Below, in pieces: positions 1 through 6,057 of a stretch of DNA of 8,751 bases. The DNA lies in contig SMVT01000144.1 of NCBI GenBank assembly GCA_004357365.1, positions 1-8,751 on the forward strand. The letters are read 5' to 3'. Made by a program: the position numbers and the translations under genes. The notes beneath the pieces were generated by a model. The model saw only the letters and a list, made by a program, of their open reading frames with translations, made no database searches and was not told where the DNA came from. The number at the start of each line of letters is the position of its first letter. Position 1 is the stretch's first letter. This DNA comes from Nitrospina sp. GTDB lineage: Bacteria; Nitrospinota; Nitrospinia; Nitrospinales; Nitrospinaceae.

Positions 1-413
1 AACACCAGCATGATAAGCACCAGCAGGGTGCCCCACAACGCCAGAGGAAACAGCCCCTTGCCGATGATGATTCCCAACCCGGCAACAAACCAGATACAAC
101 CGGCGGTGGTGAGCCCGCGCACGACGTTCTCCTCCCGCATGATGGCCCCGGCTCCCAAAAAGCCGATTCCGGTAATGATGCCGGCGGCCATGCGGTTGGG
201 ATCCAGCACGCTGCTCGGATTTACGGACTTCTGGTAGTATTCCGCGCCCATGATCATCATGGCCGCTCCCAGGCAGACCACGATATGCGTGCGAAATCCG
301 GCGGGACGCCCGTGCATCTCCCGCTCCATCCCCACCACTCCGCCCAGCAGAATCGCCAGGACCAGGCGGTACAGCACCGTCGAATCGACCAGCCAATTTA
401 ATTCAATATCCAC
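1..413 (-). CDS. mgtC: MgtC/SapB family membrane protein, 5' part (C-terminus outside window)
   Basis: Reading the minus strand from 413 gives 137 residues with no stop before the window edge, so only the N-terminal membrane part is present (full family members are usually about 140-240 residues). Two family signatures are clear: a GGVVGMERE...PAGFRTHIVV stretch at about residues 24-47, and GIGFLGAGAIM followed by VRGLTTAG at about residues 82-105. Several hydrophobic segments fit an inner-membrane protein. MgtC proteins are linked to growth in low magnesium, and in some pathogens to control of the F-type ATP synthase; the role here is not known. The start is GTG at 411-413, chosen because AAGGAGG (418-424) lies 4 nt upstream and the family N-terminus begins there. 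It follows the DUF2797 gene on the same strand but is now separated from it by an inserted element. Confidence 0.9.
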   Translation of the reverse strand, partial: MDIELNWLVDSTVLYRLVLAILLGGVVGMEREMHGRPAGFRTHIVVCLGAAMMIMGAEYYQKSVNPSSVLDPNRMAAGIITGIGFLGAGAIMREENVVRGLTTAGCIWFVAGLGIIIGKGLFPLALWGTLLVLIMLV

Positions 414-417
414 CGAA

Positions 418-424
418 CCTCCTT
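418..424 (-). promoter_or_regulatory. Shine-Dalgarno site supporting the GTG start of the MgtC gene
   Basis: The minus strand reads AAGGAGG, a near-perfect anti-16S match, 4 nt before the GTG at 411-413. No in-frame ATG lies nearby; the first one is about 28 codons in, inside the conserved region. The left end of the inserted element begins only about 10 nt further upstream, so this site was left intact. Confidence 0.75.
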
Positions 425-433
425 AGTCGCAAA

Positions 434-572
434 GAGACCTTTGCACAAATAGCAGAGCCAGCTGAAAGGATTGCCTAAGGCGCGGGTCACCCGAATTTCC
501 TCTCCCCTCACGGGGAGAGGGGATTTGGATTTTCGTCGAACTGGGGAAGACCGGGTTATGCAAAGGTCTCAT
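434..572. mobile_element. MITE-like non-coding element with terminal inverted repeats
   Basis: GAGACCTTTGCA at 434-445 is matched by its exact reverse complement TGCAAAGGTCTC at 559-570, giving a 12-bp perfect inverted repeat around roughly 113 bp that carries no convincing gene. The heptamer TCGCAAA occurs directly outside the left end (427-433) and again at 573-579, as expected of a target-site duplication, if the right end includes the two bases after the repeat (571-572). In the middle is a strong 9-bp hairpin (499-520). Deleting the element and one heptamer copy (146 nt in total) would leave only 26 nt between the DUF2797 stop and the MgtC start, a normal operon gap. The size, lack of a gene and ends are typical of a MITE mobilised by a transposase elsewhere. 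Which IS family it belongs to is not established here. Confidence 0.7.
499..520. repeat. Perfect 9-bp hairpin inside the element
   Basis: CCTCTCCCC (499-507), loop TCAC, GGGGAGAGG (512-520). The pairing can be extended outward by A-T and G-T pairs through roughly 494-525. GC-rich CTCTCCCC/GGGGAGAG hairpins are common in dispersed intergenic repeats of many bacteria. Neither strand has a T-tract directly after it, so it is not a typical intrinsic terminator, but it would fold in any transcript reading from the DUF2797 gene into mgtC. Confidence 0.75.
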
Positions 573-585
573 TCGCAAACGCGCC

Positions 586-1383
586 CTAATCCAATGTTTC
601 AAATTCCACATGATACCCGGCATACTTTCTCAAATTGATGACCCGCTGTTCGAAAATCAAATACTGGCCTTTGATTCCGGTCAACCGGTCGCGCAATTGA
701 GGTTCCTTATCCAGATTATGGCTCACAATTTTGAAAGGCACCGCCTCCACCGGGTAATGCAACTCGCGCACCGCCTCGTCCTTCAGAAAATATCGCATCA
801 GGTCGGCGGGAAACCAGGCCTGGACCTGTTCCCGGCCCTCCCGCAAATTCACCGGGTCCGTTTCCCCCTTGAGCATTTTCCGCCAGTTGGTCTTGTCCGC
901 CATGTGTGCGGCCAAAGCCACCTCGATCAGGCCGGACAGTTTCCGCTCCGGCGTGCGGGCGATCACCAGACCCTGCACCGCGCCCTGGTCGATCCAGCGT
1001 GACGGGATATTCAAGTGACGAGTCACCCCCACTTTCACCCCCGACGTCAGCGACAGGTACACCAGATGATCCACCTTGCAATACTTCTTAAAAAACTCCC
1101 GGTCCTGCTCGTTGCCGAATTCATGTTCGCATTTTTCCGGCCGGACGGCACACATGGCATTTCCCGGCAGGTCGCGCGCGCACGGGAAACAATATCCCTG
1201 ATCGTAGGTTTTTTTGATCGACCGGCCGCATTCGATACAGGTAATCTTATTCAAAAACTTCAAAGACATTTCCCGGCCGATCGCGGGATTGACCGGCACC
1301 GGTTGTTCGTCCAGACTCAGGAAGTATTCGACAGGATCCGCCTCCTCATGGGTCATTTTGCGGAGCTGTCCCGATACTTTCAT
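586..1383 (-). CDS. DUF2797 family zinc-cysteine protein
   Basis: This is a 265-residue cytosolic protein with no signal peptide or membrane segment. It resembles the DUF2797 family, whose function is not known. The N-terminal third holds a likely zinc site: C49-x2-C52, C65-x2-C68, then C78, C85 and H87. After it comes a conserved-looking block at about residues 109-135 (VYLSLTSGVKVGVTR, then SRWIDQGA) and a helix containing E153. That order (Tyr, short strands, K-x-G-x-T-R, Arg, later Glu) recalls a GIY-YIG nuclease core, but this is my inference from pattern, not a shown homology. The ATG at 1381-1383 is the natural start, as MKVSGQLRKM is a typical beginning, although the ribosome site is weak. 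The stop is TAG at 586-588. It was probably once followed closely by mgtC, now displaced by the element. Confidence 0.75.
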   Translation of the reverse strand: MKVSGQLRKMTHEEADPVEYFLSLDEQPVPVNPAIGREMSLKFLNKITCIECGRSIKKTYDQGYCFPCARDLPGNAMCAVRPEKCEHEFGNEQDREFFKKYCKVDHLVYLSLTSGVKVGVTRHLNIPSRWIDQGAVQGLVIARTPERKLSGLIEVALAAHMADKTNWRKMLKGETDPVNLREGREQVQAWFPADLMRYFLKDEAVRELHYPVEAVPFKIVSHNLDKEPQLRDRLTGIKGQYLIFEQRVINLRKYAGYHVEFETLD

Positions 1384-1467
1384 GGGGCACTCTATTATTA
1401 GAGGGAAAAATGCCGGGGGTTATTCCACCCGAAGGGTTCATGCCTGGGAAATTCACAACGCAGGGGC

Positions 1468-1473
1468 ATTATA
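1468..1473 (-). promoter_or_regulatory. Candidate -10 box upstream of the DUF2797 gene
   Basis: The minus strand carries a consensus TATAAT about 85 nt before the ATG at 1383. No good -35 hexamer is seen at 16-18 nt spacing (the bases there are GC-rich, around CGGCAC), so this is only a possible promoter. The 147-nt gap 1384-1530 holds little else: a loose inverted repeat, TTCCCGGA at 1479-1486 with TCCGGGAA at 1516-1523. Confidence 0.35.
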
Positions 1474-1530
1474 CCTTGTTCCCGGAAAGGGTGCCGGCGG
1501 AAGCGAGAAACACAATCCGGGAAAACGCGC

Positions 1531-2781
1531 TCAGGGGAGAAAATAAGTGAACGTTTTATAAAACAGCATGGCCAGAACGGCGGTGAATGGGATGGTGGCA
1601 ATCCAGGAGACAACAATCTTTTTGATGATGGCGAGATTCAAGCTGGCCAAACCGCGGGCAAAACCCACTCCGATCACCGAACCGACCAGGGTGTGGGTGG
1701 TGGAAATGGGCAGACCCATTTTGGAACAAATCAAAACCACCGTGGCCGCGGCGAACTCCGCCGAGAAACCGCGGGACGGGGTGATTTCGGTAATTTTTTT
1801 GCCGATCGTTTCCATCACGCGGGTGCCCCAGATCATCAATCCGAATACAATGCAGGTGCCGCCCAGGGCCAATATCCAGAGGGGCATCTGCACCTTCATT
1901 TCAACGCTACCGCTTTTTAAAATGGAAACCACCGCGGCCAACGGACCTACCGCATTGGCCACATCATTGGCGCCATGGGCAAACGCCACGTAAAACGCGG
2001 TGATCACCTGGAGGAATTTGAAGATATATTCGGTGGAAGCAAACTGCTGGTTGATATCGTCCGGGGAAACCTCTTTGATTTTATTCACCAGGAATTTGGC
2101 GATGACAAATGAAATGGCACCAACACCCAGCGCGACAATCATGGCATTCTGGAAACCCATATCCAGTTTCAGATTTTTGAGCCCCTTGTACACCATGGCG
2201 TTGGCGAGGATCACAAACACCACGAACACCATTAAAGGCACCCATTTTTTCGACTGTTCAACCGGGTTGCGCTGGTCGAAAATTTTCACCGTGATGAAAC
2301 GGAACACCCCATAGGCGACCAGCCCTCCCATCACCGGGGAAACCACCCAACTCATCACAACGAAACCCACCTTGCCCCAGTTGACGGCTTCCGCGCCGCC
2401 GGCAATCACTCCGAAGCCGACCACAGCGCCGACAATAGAATGGGTGGTGGACACCGGCCATCCCAAGGAACTGGCTATATGGAGCCAGATCGAAGCCGCG
2501 ACCAATGCCGAAATCATTCCATACACCAAGTGCATGGGCGTATCGGCAAACAGGTTGGGGTCGACCATGCCCTTCCGCACAGTGTCGGAGACGTGTCCGC
2601 CGACGAACAATGCACCGGCAAATTCAGCCACCGCGGCAATCAGTACGGCTTGGCGAAAGGTGAGGGATTTGGAGCCGACGCTGGTGCCCATGGCATTGGC
2701 CACATCGTTGGCGCCGATGTTACAGGCCATATACACGCAGGCGAGTATCCCAAACCAGAGCAGGAAGGTCGCTAAATCCAA
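1531..2781 (-). CDS. pit: PiT-family inorganic phosphate permease
   Basis: This 416-residue inner-membrane protein belongs to the PiT/Pho-4 family, low-affinity phosphate transporters driven by proton or sodium symport. The internal duplication is clear: GANDVANAMG at residues 23-32 and GANDVANAVG at 270-279, each followed later by a P-[VI]-STTH segment (GWPVSTTHSIVG from 107 and GLPISTTHTLVG from 356). About ten hydrophobic segments run through the protein. The start is TTG at 2779-2781, chosen because GGAG (2788-2791) sits 6 nt upstream and the length then fits the family; no ATG is available near it. It lies 43 nt downstream of the DUF47 gene, a pairing common for PiT permeases, so the two are almost surely co-transcribed. 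The coupling ion cannot be told from sequence. Confidence 0.93.
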   Translation of the reverse strand: MDLATFLLWFGILACVYMACNIGANDVANAMGTSVGSKSLTFRQAVLIAAVAEFAGALFVGGHVSDTVRKGMVDPNLFADTPMHLVYGMISALVAASIWLHIASSLGWPVSTTHSIVGAVVGFGVIAGGAEAVNWGKVGFVVMSWVVSPVMGGLVAYGVFRFITVKIFDQRNPVEQSKKWVPLMVFVVFVILANAMVYKGLKNLKLDMGFQNAMIVALGVGAISFVIAKFLVNKIKEVSPDDINQQFASTEYIFKFLQVITAFYVAFAHGANDVANAVGPLAAVVSILKSGSVEMKVQMPLWILALGGTCIVFGLMIWGTRVMETIGKKITEITPSRGFSAEFAAATVVLICSKMGLPISTTHTLVGSVIGVGFARGLASLNLAIIKKIVVSWIATIPFTAVLAMLFYKTFTYFLP

Positions 2782-2787
2782 AAGAAA

Positions 2788-2791
2788 CTCC
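2788..2791 (-). promoter_or_regulatory. Shine-Dalgarno site supporting the TTG start of the phosphate permease
   Basis: The minus strand reads CTGGAG, with GGAG 6 nt before TTG (2779-2781). The frame is open further upstream, but no ATG or GTG with a better site is seen between here and the DUF47 stop. Confidence 0.6.
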
Positions 2792-2824
2792 AGGAAAAGT
2801 TGAGAAGGCTCCGGGAAGGGTTAT

Positions 2825-3496
2825 TTATTTGGCAAGAAAAATTTTCAGGGTTTTTCCAATCAATTCCGACTTGTCGGCCACGGCCCCCAGTTTTTTATTC
2901 ACTTCATTCCAGAGCAACAAGTCGGCGGCGGACAGGGCATCACCCAGTGAAAACAGTTTCTGGGCCAAACTGAACTGCAATTTATCCGCCTCCCATTCGT
3001 AGGTCGCCAGCTGATGACAGGCCTTTTCCACTTTTTCGGCCTCCACACCGCCGAAGGATGCCTCCAGCAAGGTTTCCAGTTCATGAATCAAGTCGCAGGC
3101 GCTGTGGGCGCTCATCACCACATGATCGACCAAAACTTTCAGCGGCTTCCTGAGGATGTCGGGATTCGCCAATTGGCGGATGCGGAGGATGACCGTCAGA
3201 TCCTCGATGGCGTCGGCAATATCATCCTGCGCCGACAGCAGATGGCTGAAATCGCGTTTGTCGACCGCCAGAAAAATGCTTTGCGGCAAATGATCCCGGA
3301 TGTCATTTTTGATTTTGTCCGCCTCGTATTCCATCTGGACGATCTTTTTGGAAATTTTCTGGACCTGTTCGTAATCTTCGGAAAGCTGCGCGGCAAACAA
3401 GGGTTTGACCTGGTCCACGCAGGCACGCACCTTGTCCATATGGCTCGTCAGGGGCTTAAAAGGCGATTTGGCGAACATTGAAAAGATGGATCTCAT
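2825..3496 (-). CDS. DUF47 / TIGR00153 PhoU-like phosphate transport accessory protein
   Basis: This 223-residue, all-helical cytosolic protein belongs to the DUF47 (UPF0111, 'Pit accessory') family, which resembles PhoU and is usually encoded beside PiT permeases. It shows the two mirrored E-x-E-A-D motifs of PhoU-like three-helix bundles: EYEAD at residues 56-60 and EWEAD at 167-171. These, together with the acidic DDIADAIED at about 90-99, are likely metal-binding positions. The start ATG (3494-3496) has AAGGA (3504-3508) 7 nt upstream. It is the first gene of the pair with the permease and probably modulates its activity or assembly; in other bacteria such proteins are thought to tune PiT uptake, but the mechanism is not settled. 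Confidence 0.9.
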   Translation of the reverse strand: MRSIFSMFAKSPFKPLTSHMDKVRACVDQVKPLFAAQLSEDYEQVQKISKKIVQMEYEADKIKNDIRDHLPQSIFLAVDKRDFSHLLSAQDDIADAIEDLTVILRIRQLANPDILRKPLKVLVDHVVMSAHSACDLIHELETLLEASFGGVEAEKVEKACHQLATYEWEADKLQFSLAQKLFSLGDALSAADLLLWNEVNKKLGAVADKSELIGKTLKIFLAK

Positions 3497-3608
3497 AATA
3501 CTTTCCTTCGAATGAGTTAAAGAAGAAGCCCTCTGCTGCGGGTTTCCTCCACAGGAATCCGAATTCCCGACCCTCTTCCAGACAAACGCCAGAAGAGCGC
3601 TCGCACGT

Positions 3609-3637
3609 CTTTTAACATGATGCCGGGATCAAATCAA
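3609..3637 (-). promoter_or_regulatory. Candidate sigma70 promoter of the DUF47-pit operon
   Basis: On the minus strand, TTGATT (3632-3637) is followed after 17 nt by TAAAAG (3609-3614). The latter is preceded by TG one base away, giving an extended -10. Transcription would start near 3602, leaving a leader of about 105 nt. That leader includes an imperfect hairpin with CTCTTC/GAAGAG arms (3572-3596). I found no convincing Pho box (CTGTCAT-type repeats) in 3497-3690. Confidence 0.45.
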
Positions 3638-3690
3638 TCGCTCAAACTGATTTCTAACAAACCTCGGAACCGCCCTTAAAAACGAGCGCT

Positions 3691-4407
3691 TCACCCCATC
3701 AGCATGCGCCATTCCGCCAGGTTTTCGATCTGCAAATAGGTGTTGGTCTCGCGGACTTCCCCCAGAGGCGCCGAGCCGTTGCCGCCATAATTGTGGCCGG
3801 GGTACAGGATGATTTCATTCTGGATTTTCGCGAGACGGCGGGTCAGGGTATGATACATTTCCTCGCTGTCGCCGCCCGGCAGGTCCACCCGCCCGCAGCC
3901 CTGTAAAAACAGGGTGTCCCCCGCGACCAGATAGTCGCCGACCCGGAAACATTGGGAGCCGGGGGTGTGGCCCGGAGTATGCAGAAACGAAATGTCGACG
4001 GAGCCGACTTTTATTCGGTCTTCGCTGTCCATCAGCTTCATGTCCGAAACTGAAATTCCTGTAACCTGACGCAGGCCATCGGCTTCGTGTTTGTTCACAT
4101 AAATGGGCACCGGGTGGGATTCCATCAACTGCGACAGGCCCAGGATATCCATGCCGAAAATATTACCGCCGACATGGTCGGGATGATAATGCGTCACCAG
4201 TACGCCGGTGAGCTTCATCTCCTCCGCCGCGACGATGCTCAGAAGACCGCCGACATCCCAGGCGGGATCGACCACCACGCATTCCCGCGTTTCCCGGTCC
4301 CCGATCAGATAAATGAAGTTGGCCATGGAACGGGCCGAGGCATCCGCCTGGGCGATGTCCACGCCGCACAACAGTTGTTTGAAATAAAGAGGACTGGCTT
4401 CTGTCAT
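3691..4407 (-). CDS. Metallo-beta-lactamase-fold hydrolase (glyoxalase II-like)
   Basis: This 238-residue protein has the full metal-site signature of the metallo-beta-lactamase superfamily: H73-x-H75-x-D77-H78 (THYHPDHVGG), H147 in HTPGHTPGS, D164 in AGDTLF and H205 in YPGHNYG. Both metal sites are therefore complete. The layout, with GCGRVDLPGG after the bridging aspartate and PGHNYGG near the end, matches the hydroxyacylglutathione hydrolase/persulfide dioxygenase-like branch. The substrate cannot be assigned: a glutathione or other thioester or a persulfide are options. There is no signal peptide, so it is probably cytosolic. The ATG is at 4405-4407, with a weak GGAAAAG-type ribosome site. 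It begins 20 nt after the S1/P1 nuclease stop and is likely the second gene of that operon. Confidence 0.88.
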   Translation of the reverse strand: MTEASPLYFKQLLCGVDIAQADASARSMANFIYLIGDRETRECVVVDPAWDVGGLLSIVAAEEMKLTGVLVTHYHPDHVGGNIFGMDILGLSQLMESHPVPIYVNKHEADGLRQVTGISVSDMKLMDSEDRIKVGSVDISFLHTPGHTPGSQCFRVGDYLVAGDTLFLQGCGRVDLPGGDSEEMYHTLTRRLAKIQNEIILYPGHNYGGNGSAPLGEVRETNTYLQIENLAEWRMLMG

Positions 4408-4427
4408 GGTGTCTTTTCCAGAAAGGA

Positions 4428-5216
4428 TCAGTGTTTGAATAGTCGATTGAGCATTCCTGCCAAGCTAATGCCGGCGCGTTGCAACTGTTCTTCCACAATT
4501 TTCCGGCCCTGCCGGATATAGTCCAGGGACAATTCCCGCCCCCTGGAAAATTGCAGGAGATATCCGTAATCCAGAACCAACGCACGCGTTTCATTGGACC
4601 ATTCTTCGGGAGTGCCGCCCCGCCACTGCTTTTTGTTCTCCGGCGTAATCGCTGCGTTCAAATGACGGGCGAATTGCGCCTGGGTCCTGCCCTTCAGGAA
4701 AATCAGGTCATGATCCCAAACGCGATGCAGATTGGTCGGTTTGTTTCCGAAAAAGACGGCAATATCATTGCCTCCGCGGTCCTTCTCGTATCCCAAATGC
4801 ATGGGCTGGTGCACATCGGCGACCAAGTGTACCAGAAACTTGATGGCTTCCTTCCTTATTTTCGGAGACGCCGCTGAGGATTGGAGAACCCGTTCATATT
4901 CCTTGATTTTTTCGGTCACACATCGCTTCCGGGGGCAGTCGCGCGGCTGGTGGTATGTCCGGTGACCGGCGGCAATATTGGTATAATGCTGAAAATCCGG
5001 CCTGTCCCCGCTCTTCCTGATGTCGTCGGCCCAAGTGGCGACATTTGCCAGATGTTTTATGTTAAACTCGCGCTGGATGGTTTTCAGGACTTGGGGGTCC
5101 AGATTCATTTCCGCGATATGGCCGACGATACGATGCCCCGCCGGACCCCAGGCCAACCCTTCCTGCAAGGGCAATGCGCTCAACAAGGCGAACCCTATTA
5201 AACACCGGACTATCAT
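4428..5216 (-). CDS. S1/P1-type zinc-dependent nuclease, exported
   Basis: This 262-residue protein has an N-terminal signal peptide (hydrophobic residues 5-17, probable cleavage after LA at 21-22). Cleavage would expose W23, which in this family supplies the first zinc ligand through its free N-terminus. The other ligands are visible: H28 (WGPAGH), D64/D65 (WADD), H77 (FQHY), H130 and D134 (FLVHLVADVHQPMH), H140, then H164 and D168 (NLHRVWD). Family members cut single-stranded DNA and RNA and have 3'-nucleotidase activity, and they typically contain three zinc ions. Two cysteines at 94 and 99 could form a disulfide in the periplasm. The likely role is scavenging nucleotides or phosphate outside the cytoplasm; that is inference. 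The start ATG (5214-5216) has AAAGGG about 4 nt upstream and lies 35 nt from the divergent plsC start. Confidence 0.9.
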   Translation of the reverse strand: MIVRCLIGFALLSALPLQEGLAWGPAGHRIVGHIAEMNLDPQVLKTIQREFNIKHLANVATWADDIRKSGDRPDFQHYTNIAAGHRTYHQPRDCPRKRCVTEKIKEYERVLQSSAASPKIRKEAIKFLVHLVADVHQPMHLGYEKDRGGNDIAVFFGNKPTNLHRVWDHDLIFLKGRTQAQFARHLNAAITPENKKQWRGGTPEEWSNETRALVLDYGYLLQFSRGRELSLDYIRQGRKIVEEQLQRAGISLAGMLNRLFKH

Positions 5217-5251
5217 CGTTCCCTTTCAAGTATGACGCGCTTCTTATCGGC

Positions 5252-6016
5252 ATGGAAATAATCAAAGCGGCTTATCATACCATCAAGTTCTGGATCATCT
5301 TCATTCTTCTTTCGATCGTACTGGGAACCCTGGCGGTTCTGGCGCGATTGTTCGATCCCAGCAATAATCTCTCCCACAAGGTTTCCAGTTTGTGGGGGCG
5401 ATGGTTGTGTACACTCAACGGAATCGAAGTGAATATCGAAGGCATGGAACATGTGCTGACGGATCGACCGCAGATTTTCATCGCTAACCATCAGGGATTT
5501 TTCGACATATTCGCGCTCAATGGATTCCTGCCGGTGCAGATGCGATGGGTGGCCAAATCCAATTTGTTTCACATTCCTTTTGTGGGATGGGCGATGCGGG
5601 CGGCGGGCAGCATCCCGGTGGACCGGAGCAACCGCAAAAAAGCCTATCAGGCGTTTCTGGTGACGATTGAAAAATTGAAGGCGGGGAATTCGATCGTGAT
5701 CTTTCCGGAAGGAACGCGGTCGAAGGACGGAACCATCGGCCCGTTCAAGAAAGGCGGCCCTCTGCTTTCCATCCGGTCCGGCGCGCCGCTGGTGCCGGTC
5801 ACTCTTTTGGGAACGGGAAATATCATTCGGAAGGGAAGCGGAATCATCCGGCCCGGACGGGTCCAGATCATCATTTCACCGCCCATCGCCAGCCAGACAG
5901 TCATGGATGACAAGGAAGAGAATGTGCTCCGCAACCTTCGCGATATCATCTGCAAAAATTACGAAAACCGCAATACCCGGCACGCGGAAAAAAACCAGAC
6001 ACTTCAGGTAGGATAA
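5252..6016 (+). CDS. plsC: 1-acyl-sn-glycerol-3-phosphate acyltransferase (PlsC family)
   Basis: This 254-residue membrane-associated acyltransferase transfers an acyl chain to lysophosphatidic acid to make phosphatidic acid in phospholipid synthesis. One hydrophobic segment (about residues 13-31) anchors the N-terminus. The four family blocks are present: the catalytic H80-x4-D85 in ANHQGFFD; RWVAKSNLFHIPFVGW followed by GSIPVDR; IFPEGTRS, which binds the phosphate; and GAPLVPVTLLG. The start was set at ATG 5252 because MEIIKAAYHT leads straight into the membrane helix; an in-frame ATG at 5174 would overlap the nuclease gene and add an unrelated 26 residues. The ribosome site before 5252 is poor. 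The gene stands alone on the plus strand and ends at an intrinsic terminator. The acyl substrate could differ from that of the housekeeping enzyme. Confidence 0.9.
   Translation: MEIIKAAYHTIKFWIIFILLSIVLGTLAVLARLFDPSNNLSHKVSSLWGRWLCTLNGIEVNIEGMEHVLTDRPQIFIANHQGFFDIFALNGFLPVQMRWVAKSNLFHIPFVGWAMRAAGSIPVDRSNRKKAYQAFLVTIEKLKAGNSIVIFPEGTRSKDGTIGPFKKGGPLLSIRSGAPLVPVTLLGTGNIIRKGSGIIRPGRVQIIISPPIASQTVMDDKEENVLRNLRDIICKNYENRNTRHAEKNQTLQVG
5274..5282 (-). promoter_or_regulatory. Possible extended -10 for the S1/P1 nuclease operon
   Basis: The minus strand reads TGGTATGAT, which matches a TGnTATnAT extended -10 box and would start transcription about 50 nt before the nuclease ATG. It lies within the first codons of the divergent plsC gene. 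No clear -35 is seen, so support is limited. Confidence 0.3.
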
Positions 6017-6024
6017 CCGCCAGT

Positions 6025-6057
6025 AGGCGGCGCCATTACTTGCCGCCTTTTTCTTTC
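6025..6057 (+). terminator. Intrinsic terminator of plsC, overlapping the end of the convergent gene
   Basis: The stem is AGGCGGC (6025-6031) pairing with GCCGCCT (6042-6048), with a 10-nt loop and then a T-rich run to about 6057. It starts 9 nt after the plsC stop. The right arm and T-tract are the complement of the last codons (KEKGGK) of the peroxiredoxin-like gene. A second possible hairpin, CCGCC (6017-6021) with GGCGG (6026-6030), competes for the same left arm. There is no T-tract on the minus side, so it acts on plsC transcripts only. Confidence 0.8.

Noticed and set aside
427..579. The repeat-bearing spacer as a CRISPR or REP array
   Set aside because: There is one inverted pair and one central hairpin, not a series of regular direct repeats with spacers.
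610..1002. Plus-strand open frame opposite the DUF2797 gene (130 codons)
   Set aside because: Shadow of the minus-strand gene, whose cysteine pairs and conserved block are convincing.
1479..1523. Inverted repeat TTCCCGGA / TCCGGGAA as a terminator for the phosphate operon
   Set aside because: The loop is 29 nt and no T-tract follows on the minus strand; too weak to call. It overlaps the candidate promoter spacer instead.
3014..3481. Plus-strand open frame opposite the DUF47 gene (155 codons)
   Set aside because: Antisense shadow of a well-supported gene; no family resemblance, ribosome site or neighbour support.
3497..3690. Pho box upstream of the DUF47-pit operon
   Set aside because: No pair of CTGTCAT-like repeats is present; phosphate control by PhoB cannot be claimed from this sequence.
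5174..5251. Upstream ATG extension of plsC
   Set aside because: It would overlap the divergent nuclease gene by 43 nt and add residues unlike a PlsC N-terminus; ATG 5252 leads directly into the membrane helix.
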